Part shown: positions 39,201-50,339 of the stretch, piece after piece
Layout: each line of letters begins with the position of its first letter
How positions within the stretch are numbered: position 1 is the first letter of the stretch
Source: Nectonema munidae
Taxonomy: Eukaryota; Nematomorpha; Nectonematoida; Nectonematidae
DNA: 64,000 nucleotides
Assembly: GCA_030549495.1 (NCBI GenBank)
Contig: JAUIRK010001043.1
Span: 682,001-746,000 of the forward strand
Direction of reading: 5' to 3'
The notes under the pieces: generated by a model
Seen by the model: only the letters and a program-made list of their open reading frames with translations
Database searches by the model: none
What the model was told of the DNA's origin: nothing
Made by a program: the position numbers and the translations under genes

Positions 39201-42200
39201 TTATCCAACAAAACTCGTACATTCAATCGACAAACCACACACGCGTGCTCAAAGATGCGGTGAAACGTATGCGAGATAAGAAATCAATGCGTTCACAAAC
39301 GCGTAATGCAACATGTGTATGCGCTAAAATCAATAACAAGCGTGTTAGAATCAATAATGTTATTTATTCTTCGCACACTGTCCGTATAAATATAACTAAT
39401 GCCCTTCGTTAAAAATCAGAAAGGTTGTATCTAAACTAAATAAAAATTGTTTAGAAATAAAAGTTGACTACGATTATCCAACAAAACTTTTAGATTCGAT
39501 CGACATTTTTCACTTCAAAAAGTAATTTAAAATGTATTAGAAAAACACAATACTGACCTTACCGAAAAAACGTACAAAACCGGTAAATCCTGGTTCCAAA
39601 GGGTTCCTTAAGGAGATATATAGACAGCAAAAAGATGCAATGAAACTGACGTTTTGATTTATTATAAACAGATGTCATTAAAATGGTTCTAGGAGAAAAG
39701 TGTTCAGCATAGAAAAAAAAGAAAGTTAAACTCTTTTGTCGTTTGCACACTTTTCTCCGTTTACCATTAAAATGAGATGACAATGAAAAAAAGATTTTAT
39801 ATGAATGAAGTGCAGTAAAGTTTTATGCAAAGAATTGCATAGTGAAATAAATCAAGTACAACTAAGTTATTCTCGGAGCCGGGAATACTTTCCGGTTCTG
39901 AGACGGTTCCCAAATTTTTAGAGCCGGAAACGTCCCGGTATTTTAGAACCGGGAGCAAACCCTACTACTGACCCCTAAAAAGTAAAAAATATATATTTAT
40001 TTTCGACAGTGTTCTTTAACTATGACATTTTAAAATGGAAAAAACTGTATTCTACCTTTGTACTTACTTAGTGATGTTTTTACCTAGAAATAACATTTTA
40101 GTGAACCAGTTTGGGGAATAATAATAAACAATAAAGGTAAACAATAATAAAAATAATATTTATCTTCAAAAATAAAAAAGCAAATAAAATTTGGGCTACT
40201 ATTATTAATCGTTTAATATCACATTTATAATATCAATTTTAACACCGTTCGTTAGCTTCAATGTTAAAATGATTTGCGAGGTGACTTTCTTCATTGTTCA
40301 AATACAAACTGTGCAGCAATAAAATAAATTTCTTAATTTTATTAAGTTAACTTTTATTGTGTTTATTTTATTTAATATTATATTAATATAGTAAATATTA
40401 CTATCGAGTATCGAATAATATATTTCATGCATTTGAAAAACTGTAAGATATTCATTTTTAAGCCCAGATTTTTACAAATAAATACATAGTATCTTGGCGA
40501 ATCTCCGTTTGCATATTATAATCCTTCCGAAGCTTTGTCAAGCTCTTATAGCTTTTAATGAGATAGCTGAATCTGGAAGCCAAAGGTGAAAAAAAGTCAT
40601 TTATAAAATAGTTTGTTTTTTTAGTCTTCCATATACAAAGACAAATCCAGGTAATAGGAAAAAAAGAGTTAACTTTTATTTTATTGCTCTCGCCATTTTT
40701 TCTTTATTCAAGTTACCTCTTGTCCGCTGTACGTTTTTCGACAAATAAACTTAATAACAAAAATTTGTTAAAGTAAACTGTAACACTTTCAGGCATTCGT
40801 TTTCAAAAATTTAGCGTCTCCTTTCCATTTCAACGAGTTTTTAGACGATTTTTGTTGCATGAAAGGGTTAAGCAAGTAATGTTAGAAGCGTATTGATTTT
40901 CTAGCATTGGCTTATGGTCTGTTAACAGTATTTTATAATAAAAAAAATGTTTTTAAGAAATGATGTTAATGTGTGCAACCATGATACTTATTGATACAAT
41001 AAATTGTAAGCAACTCACAAAAAGATATTACGTGATTGCGAATGCCATTCAAAATAATTGCTTGGTCCATCCCACCAGACTCCAAGCCCACACACTTCTC
41101 GTATTTTGAAGCAAGCGCGCTCAACGCCATCATTAAATAGAATGAATGCATCAATGAATGAATGAATAGTAGCAAAAATCTATCCTTACTCTTGACAAAT
41201 TCAGCTGGTAGGCGTGTGAAGTGATAAGAGCGCCCGCACAAACCAAAGCACTTGAACTGGACAAGCCAGAGCTGATTGGAATGCTCGAAGAAATCAGAAT
41301 GTTTAGTCCTTTGGCAAGTTTTGCAGATTTTAGGAATTCTTCACATTGAATGACGGCGCAGTATCCACAGAGAAAGTAATCGTACCAATTTGGCGCGAAA
41401 TTTGAAATTTTAATTTCATCGTTGAGTGGAGTGCAGTAATCTCTGTTGTGTTAATGGAGGTAAATGGGTACTCATGAAATGGAGTCCACGAGATTTCGTA
41501 TACAACCAAAACAAGATAAAACTGCTTACTAATCATAACCAACTCGCAAAAAGCAAAAGATATTAAGTGATTTAGCATAAATAATAACATAACACATTTA
41601 TTTCAAGAAAATGGAGACAACATTAACCCGTTAACGACTAGAATAACCAGATAATATCTATTGTAAAAAAGATTTGTATTGAAAAGCTTTAAATAATTTT
41701 ATACAAAAGTATCTGTGTATTTAACCCATTACAGACCAGTGTTAATCTGGGTCAACTATATTTTTTTGCTATGAATTTAATTCAATGACATAATATGGAC
41801 ACATTTATTATAACAAAAAATTAACTAATTAACTAACAAGTTAATTAACAGAGTAATTAGGTCAAATCTGATAGTATACGTTAAAATAAATGAACTTTTT
41901 GAAATTATTAAATTTTATAGTTGTCAACGAAATCTCAGATTCCCTGCAAAACTAAAGAATGACGTATTATGAGAAAATACGTGTATTTGGAGTGTAGCAC
42001 ATTTTTCAAGTTGATTTCATTATTTTCATTGTATGAAACAAGTGCTGTCAATTCTTTGTTGATGGCGATAGGAAGAACTGAAAAGTCGGAGTAATCAATG
42101 TGTTCTCCTGAAATGCGAAAATAGACAATATTCTACCCCAAAAAGGTGTTAGGAACAGATTAAATCTTTTTAGAAAAATGGTAAAAACTTTATTGATTAA

Positions 42201-43489
42201 ATTAGAAGTTGTAGTAAACCCTCTGCTATATACTCTCCTCTCCCTTATATTTCTTGTCTTAAACTCCTATTCTTGTATTGTGTGAAGAGGACAAATCTCA
42301 CTTTACAACTTACTAATTTCATCAATAAAGGTTTTTTTTACCATAAATCTTAATCTATCAACGCGCTATCCAGTGGCGTATCTATCATTAATGCAGCCTG
42401 GGGTGGACGCTAATTTTGGCGCGCCAAATAGCACTTCAAAGCACTCAAAATTTATTGTAGATATATGGGTATGGAAAAGTGAAATATAAAGTGTTGCAAA
42501 CCATTATTACATTACTATTCAAGTTTAAAATATCTCAATTAAAATTTTATTGATTATATATTAATACAAATACATTATACGCAGAGGGATTGCCCTTCTT
42601 GATACACTACTGGCGCTATCATCAACGCCCCGTTATCTATATATTTTTAAATAAGGTTAATTGAATGGAAAATTAGGTCTGAGTTACCTTTTAATAATAA
42701 TAATACGTATTATTTGCTGTTTTAGTGATAAATAAACAAAGTGAACCGATTATATTAAATATAATAAGAGTTAGAAAGTTACTACAATTTGGAAAAAATG
42801 GAGCTAGAGCTGAGGAGTGACTTAATTTCTTCATTGGCATTGTGACAATCATTAGTGTCACTGTTGCAAGTAATAACGTCATTGTTGTGATAAATATATA
42901 ATTTAAGTATATCTAATACCAAATTTTATTAAAAAAAAAGAATCTAATTTTCAAGAATCATTGTAGTTTATAATGATAAAAATAATAGGGTAATTTCATT
43001 GAGAAATAAGAGACTGCTTGCATAAAAATAAGTAGAGATTACCTAGGCCAGAAATCTTATGATGTATTAAACTAGTCAATAAGTTTGGCTAAAAAATGTA
43101 TATGTTGTACAACAAATGATTATATAGTTTCTTTTGATTTTTAATAGAAAGGGGGGTTATAAGAGATTGTATTCCTTAACTCAATTTCTTTAAAGAATTC
43201 TTAAATAGCTTCTGTTGAACTAAAAAGAAAATAATTTTATGCTGAATTTGATTCAAAATATTGTGGTATTGAAACAAAGGAAAAGGATAACATTATTCAA
43301 GTCGCTTAAGGCCTCTAGTTCATTACTTTAATTTTTCATCCAAAATGGGTTAAATATTTTTAAAAATCAAAAAAAAGATGTATCTAATGGAAAAAAAGTA
43401 CCAATTATATTCACTCTACCAGGTACTTTTACACCAAATAATGGAGTTGAATTAAATCTAAATTTAAATAATTGATTCAAATCTTCCAT
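27222..43489 (-). CDS. GALK2: GALK2-type galactokinase / N-acetylgalactosamine kinase, eight exons
   Basis: GHMP-family sugar kinase that phosphorylates galactose or GalNAc at C1 with ATP in the cytosol. Exons in coding order: 43402-43489, 41981-42107, 41197-41442 (or to 41190), 41032-41119, 37618-37773, 32293-32503, 30588-30816, 27222-27414. The joined frame is 445 residues, against 458 in human GALK2. Signatures: start MEDLNQLF, VPGRVNIIG joined to GEHIDYSDFSVLP (sugar-binding motif 1), PISSGLSSSSALVC (ATP-binding motif 2), LESGGMDQA (the region of the catalytic Asp), VSMNKAANHLYNTRVIECK, ECSCLELDHLVGVMR and GSRLTGAGWGGCAISL (motif 3). SRLTGAGWGGC favours GALK2 over GALK1. The join between exons 3 and 4 is uncertain (see findings). 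The stop is the first of six tandem TGA codons. Introns hold a LINE, MITEs and tandem repeats. Confidence 0.93.
27546..27564. repeat. Poly-C run
   Basis: About 19 consecutive C bases, very unusual in this AT-rich DNA. It sits in the last GALK2 intron, 130 bp from the last exon's acceptor. Confidence 0.9.
27791..27896 (-). repeat. tRNA-like SINE (third type)
   Basis: On the - strand GGGCGGCATGGTGGTTAGAC (box A region) and TTGGATTCGATTCCGG (box B region) are separated by about 35 bp, and an unrelated tail follows. It does not fold as a full tRNA. No second copy was seen in the window, so it may also be a lone tRNA pseudogene. Confidence 0.5.
28374..28600. repeat. 33-bp minisatellite, about 7 copies
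   Basis: The unit begins ATTGTTTGTCACACTTTTGT and continues with CATGTCTTTCCGT. Three sub-variants are mixed: CACAC-TTTTGTCATG, CACAC-TTTTGACATT and GATAC-TTTTGTCATG. Because 33 is a multiple of three, all frames on the - strand stay open as 11-residue repeats (TNNTERHDKS), which explains protein-like frames here. It lies in the last GALK2 intron, so coding is not likely. Confidence 0.9.
28627..28830 (-). repeat. Possible poly(A)-tailed retroposed fragment
   Basis: A 25-base T run (28627-28651) is the 3' tail of a - strand segment of mixed base composition, distinct from the flanking AT-rich DNA. Parentage is not recognised. Confidence 0.3.
29560..29960. repeat. Cryptic TTAGTT-rich simple sequence
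   Basis: The word TTAGTT and close variants recur every 10-40 bp over about 400 bp, without a fixed period. It is slippage-derived cryptic repeat in a GALK2 intron. Confidence 0.5.
30973..31080. mobile_element. TTAA MITE (piggyBac-type), copy C
   Basis: Begins TTAACCGGTTATCGACCA and ends TGGTCGATAACGGGT, with the right TTAA altered. The interior holds ATCGTCTGC and TCTGCTTTGCATTAGATATC blocks shared with the copies at 31331, 57348 and 62182. Confidence 0.65.
31331..31927. mobile_element. TTAA MITE expanded into ~205-bp tandem repeats, copy D
   Basis: The outer ends are TTAACCCGTTATCGACCAGA and, inverted, TTAACCGGTTATCGACCA. Between them a unit of about 205 bp, starting at the inner edge of the left terminal repeat, occurs about 2.5 times (starts near 31333, 31539 and 31744). 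The repeats are nearly identical. Each unit contains paired TCTGCTTTAGATATATAAA stretches. It lies in a GALK2 intron. Confidence 0.8.
33310..33680 (-). repeat. Unclassified repeat fragment, possibly LINE 3' region
   Basis: GC-richer than its surroundings. A - strand frame reads AGRRLVGWKVPVDLDSAF, which looks like part of a repeat-encoded protein, but no family is recognised. Confidence 0.3.
33960..37110 (-). mobile_element. Jockey-like LINE, decayed, in a GALK2 intron
   Basis: Inserted between GALK2 exons 5 and 6 in the same orientation as the gene. In order on the - strand: an ORF1 remnant (36660-37110, weak), apurinic endonuclease (36192-36656: FLHFNINGLAKKR, LLLGDLNARH; 35902-36198 with SDHKPLLV), reverse transcriptase (35019-35540: KARKAAGWDEVSN, PISLLPCLSKVYDKLI, FGFKKGLSTNHAL; 34530-34997: DLEKAFDTVWHEGL, GRGVPQGSLLSPLLFN, and FADG where FADD is expected), then the C-terminal part (33978-34528: HLKYLGINWDAG). 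Frames are split in about five places, and one catalytic Asp of the YxDD box reads Gly. It is nearly full length but dead. There is no RNase H domain, which fits Jockey rather than I. Confidence 0.85.
38720..39500. repeat. Diverged tandem repeat, unit ~260 bp
   Basis: Blocks recur in order: TTCTTCGCACACTGT, TATAAATATAAC, GCCCTTCGTTAAAAA, ACACGCGTGCT, GCGAGATAAGAA and ACGCGTAATGCAACATGT. The second and third copies are about 258-261 bp apart. The first, starting near 38735, is more diverged and spaced about 378 bp. It lies in a GALK2 intron. Confidence 0.75.
39868..39975. repeat. GC-rich self-complementary repeat remnant
   Basis: GAGCCGGGAATACTTTCCGG, GAGCCGGAAACGTCCCGG and AGAACCGGGAG can fold on each other. 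It stands out from AT-rich intron and ends near TACTACTG, which would be a CAGTAGTA hAT-like tip. Only one end is seen. Confidence 0.35.
41623..41745. repeat. Truncated TTAA MITE tips, copy E
   Basis: TTAACCCGTTAACGACTAGA at 41623 and TTAACCCATTACAGACCAGT near 41720 lie in the same orientation, each resembling the left end of the TTAA MITEs. Interior blocks (ATAATATCTATTGTAAA) match copy D. It appears to be rearranged or truncated. Confidence 0.5.
42371..42612. mobile_element. hAT-type MITE with perfect 8-bp duplication
   Basis: The ends are CAGTGGCGTATCTATCA and, inverted, CAGTAGTGTATCAAGAA. The target duplication GCGCTATC is perfect (42363-42370 and 42613-42620). It is 242 bp, non-coding, and lies in the first GALK2 intron. 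Confidence 0.85.
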
Positions 43490-43619
43490 TAAAATTAAGC
43501 TAAGGTTGAATTTGTTATGCTTTTAAAAAATATTTTTATATTAAATATATATTAATTATATAAAATTAGACTCAAACTTTGTCTACTAGAAAATATTTTT
43601 CAAAATTTTACCCAGGGAA

Positions 43620-46150
43620 TCTGCCGCAGTTAAAAAGGTTCTAGCTATGAATGAGGGGCAATATTCTATTGGTTCGTTTGAATATGAAAGCATTCATTTT
43701 GCCAAACAAAATAAGCTTACTATCCATAATATTTATAGAGTGCCGACTACAAATAAAGATCTTCTAAACAAGTTTTTTTCTTTCTTTGAAAACTTGATTT
43801 TTACTATAGATAGGAAATGTTTTAATATCTTTTTGGTGACTTCAATTTTGATTTGTTGAAGATAGAGAGTTATCTAACTCAAAAGTTTTTGAATTTAACC
43901 ATAGCTGAGTCACTTATTCCTACTATCACATTCCCCACACGGTATGCAAGTAAAACCTTAATTGATCATTTTTTTATAAGTAGTAAAATTGCACATTACA
44001 AAGCCTTTAATTGCATGTCTTTTTTTTCAGACCATGTTCCAATTCTTTTATCAACAAATCTTAAAGTTAATAGTATAAATAAAAAAAAGTTGGGCGAAGT
44101 ATTTGATGAAGGGATGTTCTATGAACTATCTACAAATCTTGAATGGCAAAATTTTCTTGAGTTATACGCTAATGATGCTTCTAAACTCTTAGAGCAGATA
44201 ACTTTTGCAATATCAGAAACAATTAAAAAGTACACGTCATTAGTTGAATTTTAAAAAAATAAATATAAATTCAAAAACAACCGTTGGATAACCTAGAAGT
44301 TATAAAAATGAAAAAAAGCGTTATAAACGTTATCAAAAATATTTAAAAAGTGAAAATTTATTGAAATAAATATATCATCTTAAGAAATTTTATTAAAGAT
44401 AGAATCAGAGATTTGAAACAAAAGTTTTTTAATCACTTTTCAAACTGTAATTCGACGCAAAAGACTTGGAATAGCATCAATAAGATTCTAAAAAGAGAAA
44501 ACTATAGAAAAATATTAATAAAAGCAGAAAATGGATACTATGATGATTGTTCACTAGCCAACAAATTCAATAAAAATTTGCTTTTGTATAAAACGATTCC
44601 CCATCAGAAGAAGCTTATCTACATCACTTTAGGAACGTTAACGATTCATTTGAATTTGAATACTGTTCTACTGTGAAGTTGCTGTCTTAAAATGAAAAGT
44701 AGTAAATCTAAGGATATTTATGGGATTTCAATATATCATGTAAAGTTGATAAGAGGCATAATATCTACTGCTATATGCCACGGTATAAATCTTTGTTTAT
44801 ATAATTTTACATTTCCTGATGTTTTATAGCAGCATAAGGTAATACCTATTTACAAAAAAAAAGATAAAAATTGCCTTGGAAACTATAGACCTATATTGAT
44901 AGTTCCCAGACTTTCTAAAATTTTTGAGAAATATATACATTATCAATTAAGGGATTATTTGAACTCAATAAATTATCTGAATGATTACCAGTTTGGGTTT
45001 CGTAAGTATTACTCCACAGACTATTTTCATTCATGCTTGATTCAAAAAGTTGTTGAAATTTTAGAGAAAAAAGATGAAGCAAATCAAAGGTATTTGATAA
45101 GGTCAGACATTCGACCATCTTGAATAACTTGAATGAATGCAATTTAAGTTACAATTCTTTGTTTTTTTTACATTCTTACTTATCTGATAGAAGTCAAATA
45201 GTAAAAGTAAATGATTCCGTTTCTGACAAGTTATATGTGCAAAATGGAGCCCACAGGGGTCCATTTTGGGTCCCCTACTTTTCAGCATTGCAATAAACAA
45301 AAGTTTTTTCCACCTCAAATTTCTTTGAGTATCTTGTTTTTGCAGATGACATCTGTGCTTATCTTCCTTTGTGTAAAATAAAAAATGGTAATAATATCAA
45401 TTGAGATTTATTGAACAGAGAGTTATTCATAATTTATGATTGGTGTTCTAGGAATAATTTGATATTAAACAAGGAAAAATCAAAATGTATGCTTATTTCA
45501 TATAAAAACAGAAATTACAAATTTTTGAAATATACAGGTATCGAAGAAGTAAAAAGCACCAAGATACTTGGTCTAGTGTTTGATAGTAAGCTTAAGTTTA
45601 ATGAGCATATTGATCAAATAGCTCTCAATTTAATCGTACTATCGGTATCTTGTACTATACAAAAAATATTTTCCCTCTAAATATCAGACTTATGATATAT
45701 AAACAGTTATTTCTCTCTTATGTAAACTACAGTATAATAAATTGATACCCTTTTGGAAAAAAGCGCCTTGAGATCTTACAAAAACGAGCAATAAGAGTAA
45801 TTTATAGCATGAATAAGTTTGACCACACAACAGAAATTTTTAAGCAAAACGGATGGTTAAAATTAAATGAAATTTTCAAGCAGAGAGTAGGAGTTTTTCT
45901 TTATAAAAACTTCAATGGTCATTTACATAATGTGTTTGGCTCGTTGATTAAATATAATAAAAATCCCATATATTATACTAGGAGCTTAAGCAAACCTTTG
46001 AAAATTTATAATAGACTGAAAGGATCAAATATCTCTATTTTGAATAAATGTAATGATTTTTACCTCGATAACAAAATTCTATTTGATGACGTTTTTATGT
46101 CGTTGCTTTCTTTTAAAAAGAAAATAAAAACTACCTATTAAGTACCTACT
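43620..46150 (+). mobile_element. 5'-truncated LINE, just upstream of GALK2
   Basis: + strand frames in order: the end of an endonuclease (43853-44254: TFPTRYASKTLIDHFFIS, FFSDHVPILLST), a linker, reverse transcriptase (44850-45120: NCLGNYRPI, RLSKIFEKYIHYQLRDYL, YQFGFRKYYSTDYFH; near 45240: GAHRGPFW; near 45340: EYLVFADDICAY with both catalytic Asp), then 45411-45680 (LNKEKSKCMLISYK, STKILGLVFDSKL) and the tail 45809-46141. The frame is broken in about six places. It resembles CR1/Jockey-type elements without RNase H. It starts about 130 bp from the GALK2 start codon, on the opposite strand. Confidence 0.85.
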
Positions 46151-46779
46151 AAAATAGTTTTTTACCAAAAGATTCACAAAAGAACTTTTAAGTTGATAAT
46201 ATTTATAACAATTTATGCGTTGATATACATCTTTTATTTCATAATGGAGAAATCTAACTGACGGCCATTTTGGCTATTGCTTTTTCCAGGATTGTAAATT
46301 ATGTGATTATGTTCTATATTTTGTGAATATATATTTATATCATTATAAATATATATATATGTGCACTTCACACTTAAATAATACCTTCCGTATAATTTTT
46401 TTTTTTGAATAAATTTTTTTCTCTCTCTTTCTATTGTTAGTTTAATTTTAGTAAGAAGTTACTATGTTTATTAAGTTGAGAAAACATCGTTTTTCTGAAA
46501 ATATCTTTTAGTTTTGAAACAGGTATTAATAAGTTTATATCATTGGAGAATAAATACCAACGAATGAAGGTAAAATGATAAGAAATTTCAATGAATGAAC
46601 ATCCTATACAACAATTATCATTGTTTGAAATTTTATTGCAAAATAAGTGGTTTTGTAGAATATTTTAATTTGCAAAACATTTTGTTTACTGTTAAAATAT
46701 TTTTTATTTAGTATAGTTAATTTTTTTATTAGAAGCATAAACTTTAAGAAATCTGATTGAAATCTTTTTATTTCGGTGT

Positions 46780-47398
46780 TTGATTACGTCCTGCCCATAT
46801 TTTAGCCATTCCCTGGAAACTTTTAATACTCGTTTCTTTAAAACCTTTTTCAGCTTAAAGAAAATAATAAAAATAAATGAAATTTTAGAAATTAAATGTA
46901 AAAGTGCAATTAATTATCAATCTGAAGAGTTTGTCCCATATATGATGCAAACAGAAGAAAATATACCTTCTCATCTTTTTCTCGATAATGTAATATCTTC
47001 GAATGCTTCATCTTTTTTCTTACCTTCCCTCGATATTAATGACATACATATAGCGATTAATTCGTTAAAAAATTTTAAATATAGTGCTAATATCTTTTTT
47101 GCCTTTCATAGAAAATATCTATATTATAATAAGCTAGCGTCTGTGTGTGTGTGTGTGTGTGTGTCGGTGGGAGTATTTTTTTTGGTTGAAAATTTTTATA
47201 TGTTTTGGGGGTATTTTTTTATGGGGTGGTGTGGTTTGGTGTGTTGGTGTGTTTGGGGGAGTTTTGGGTGGGGGTGAATTTTTTTATTTGTTTTGTGTGT
47301 TTTTTTTTTGGTGTGGGGTGTTTTATTTTTGTGGGGGGGGGGTGGGGTGTATTGTGATGGGTTGGAATAAATTTTGTTTGTTTTTTTTTTTGTGGTAT

Positions 47399-47431
<33 letters not shown>

Positions 47432-48180
47432 AAAAAAACACAAAAAAAAAAAAAACCAAAAAAAAAAAAAAAAAAAGGGGGGGGGGGGGGGGGGGGGAAA
47501 AAAAAAAAAAAAAAAAAAAGCGGGGGGGGGGGGAGGGGAATTGAAAAAAAAAAACAACCATTGGGGGGAGAGGGAAGAAAGGGCGGGGGGGTACTTTTAT
47601 ATTTATACAATTTCTCTCTTTTCTCTAGTATCTTTACTGCCTTAAATTAGCTAAAATAATTCACTACCTAAAAATCTTTCTTTATCAAATTAAAGCTGTC
47701 AGTATTTTCGAAAAAAGTTGTTTCAACTAAAATGATCTCTTTCATTATCAAGTTTGATCTAATTTCTCCTCAATAGTTTGAATTTCTTTCGTGATCTTCT
47801 ACTGAAAGGACGTTGCCCTATTTTTGTTCTAACATTTACGATAATTTCTATGGTAAAAACTTATATTTGACTATTTTTTATACATTATGCAAAGGCCTTT
47901 AATTCTGTAAACACTATTGATGTAAAAGTTTTATAAACTGGGCTTTCTCTCAGACTTTCATTAATGGCTTTTAGCTATTTATCAGATAGCAACTCTTCTT
48001 CCACAATTTATCCGATCTTTCAAGGAGTTTCCAATGTTCGATTCTATGCCCTCTGTTATTTTTACTTTTCATTAATGATCTTCCTTCTTTCCTTTCAAGC
48101 AATTGCACGTCATTTGGCTATACCGAATATGTTACTTTACCCTTTAAGATCGCCTTGCTAGTAGAGTTAATAATTCTCTT
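46780..48180 (+). mobile_element. Second LINE fragment, interrupted by low-complexity DNA
   Basis: 46780-47107 reads like the stretch before the reverse transcriptase (SLDINDIHIAINSLKNFK). 47800-48170 holds its middle (ILCPLLFLLFINDLPSFL, the block after the VPQGS motif, then GYTEYVT where YADD should be). Between them lies a GT repeat and a homopolymer-rich patch. It appears to be a single insertion of the same general LINE type as its left neighbour, heavily decayed. Confidence 0.6.
47141..47600. repeat. GT microsatellite grading into G-, A- and T-homopolymer patch
   Basis: A (GT)11-like run is followed by G/T-only sequence, then blocks of more than 20 A, 17 or more G, A again, and G again, up to 47600. 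Base composition here is unlike anything else in the window. It could be an unstable satellite or low-quality sequence at a hard-to-read repeat. Confidence 0.85.
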
Positions 48181-48648
48181 GAAATCGTATCCCAAACTAT
48201 ATATATACATACATATACTACAAAATATGATTACTTTTATATTTATATAAGATAAATAGTTTGTTTCTCATTAATTTTCTTTTTATATATGAACATCAAT
48301 GTACACTTTAAAGTTTAAATTATATAAGATAATATATTATTCATGCAATATCTCAAAATATTTCTTTAAATAATTTTATTTATGCTTCATCTTATCTAAA
48401 TCGTAGAATGGTTAAAAAGGTTCTAATAGATCTCTGCAATATATTATTTTAGATAATTTTTATGTTAAACTTCTTACATAATTTTGTTGACATATATTTT
48501 AATTTAAAAATGGGTCAGGTTAAAGCGTGCATTTTTTCAGGATTCATAATCGCGATTTATAGTTTAGCAATTTTATTTTATATAGTTACCTCATGAATAA
48601 GGAAAAAACTTAAAATGTAACTTTGTCACTCCTTGCATAGTGCCATTT

Positions 48649-48656
48649 TGAGTGAG
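48649..48656. repeat. 8-bp hAT target duplication (left)
   Basis: TGAGTGAG next to the hAT tip. A perfect copy is at 56493-56500. Confidence 0.85.
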
Positions 48657-48918
48657 CAGGACCGGCCCTAGTGTTCGCGGGGCCCTTTGCAAAATGCATT
48701 GCGCGGGCTCCAGTATGGATAGGAAAAAAGATTAAAACTGAGAAATAAGATTTTGAAAAAAAGAAAAGGGATTTGTTTTATTACTTTTCCATTAACACAA
48801 AATGGCGATCAAAGTAACTTTACTTTTCGAACCTTGCGTTTAGCGAAATCATACAATATATCATCAAAATTCTGTTCTCTACATAGATCACGCTCAATTG
48901 AAAGAATTGCCAAGTTGT

Positions 48919-50330
48919 TCAATCTATCTTCGTGAATTGTGACCTTAAGTAAGTTTTGATTAGTTTAAGGCGCGAGAAGCTTCTTTCACCAGATGCCACA
49001 GTTGCAGGTATTGTTACAAATATTCTGAGTGCAACGAAGTAGTGGGGAAAAATAGTGTATCTCCCATTAGTGGACAGATAAGTTAAAATTTCTACCGGGG
49101 TTTTGACAGTGTCTGGTAGAATATGTCTTAATGATTGAATTTCATCAGCTAATTCTCGCCCACATATATCTGTAGACTGGTCAGTTGATGATGTTAATGC
49201 TTGCTCGAAGCTTTCTGATAACTTCCGTATATCATCACGTTGAATGCTTTTGAAGCTGACAAGAAACCTGAATAAATTTACCTTTGATTTCAGCTGTTTA
49301 AATCTCGGCTGCAAGGATTGGATAACCGTGTCCATAATTCTGGTGAAGCAGTTTATTCTGTAGTCATTTTCAGGTGTGGATTCTTCTGCAGATTCATCAT
49401 ACTGCCTCTTTCTTTGAGGCTTGGCTGGAAAGATTGCATCAACTTCCATGTCTTTATCTAATTCCTTTGCCGTAACGAGAACCTGAACAAAGCCATAATT
49501 CTCAGATTCCTTAGCCAAGTCATCAAATTGTTGAATTAATACATTGCAGCACTCAAATCTACCTTTTCACCTTGCATTTCTTTACTCACAAAATTGACTT
49601 GGAGGAGCACGTCGTACCATAAATACAAGCGACACTAAGAATTTGTACTGCTTCATACAACGTCTCTGCTTCGCTTTTACTCATCGCATCTTCAACCTCT
49701 TCAGCTATTTCATCAAGTGCATTACAAATTTCAGGCAACTGATAACGAAGTGCTTTAACACTATCTATCCTACATTCCCACCTTGTTTCACACAGAAACT
49801 TCACAGATAGTTTAAAAAAACATGTTTTCTAAAAAGCGGCCATCTCTTTGTGGATGGGAAAAAGATGGTGTAAACGCGTTGCACAATTCCAAAAAAACTT
49901 AATGCATCAGGGCATGCTTTAGCCATATCTGCTACAACCAGATTGTAGTTATGACATGCTCTTGTTAATGTTCAAAAGCCGTTTTTGAACTCCAGAATAA
50001 ATGCCTTTCATGCTGGCACCATTATCATAACCTTGTCCTCGAATATTTTGAACATTTAATTCAAGCTTTTCCAACTCATTCACCAGTACATCACATAAAT
50101 TCTGTCGAGAAGTACTTTCCACGGAAAGGAACTTAATAAAACGTTCATGTACAGCTACAGATTAATAATAATAGTGTTTTATTAATAAAAATAAGCAGTA
50201 TCTGTAACACTTAATGATTTTTGTTTCGAAAGACGTAGAATAAAAGTTCAGGCAATCTGGACTCAAAGGAAGATCAACTTCATCGAGATGAAGACCAAAC
50301 TGCTTTCCATTTATTTGCAAGAAGAAAGAA
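48919..50330 (-). pseudogene. hAT transposase, C-terminal two thirds, broken
   Basis: In reading order: LQINGKQFGLHLDEV (near 50290), NIRGQGYDNGASMKG (near 50030, catalytic-domain block with the conserved Asp), LFPIHKEMAAF (near 49850), ETRWECRIDSVKALRYQ (49770), and the dimerisation region 48919-49518 ending in LRIFVTIPATVASGERSFSR and LKLIKTYLRS, the hallmark hATC motif. Several stops and shifts separate the blocks. The best match is the ZMYM/DUF4371-like hAT group. The missing N-terminal part was displaced by the LINE. Confidence 0.8.
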
Positions 50331-50339
50331 AATTATCAT

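Noticed and set aside
47147-47650. Proline- and phenylalanine-rich or Lys-Gly-rich frames
   Set aside because: Homopolymer translation from a low-complexity patch.
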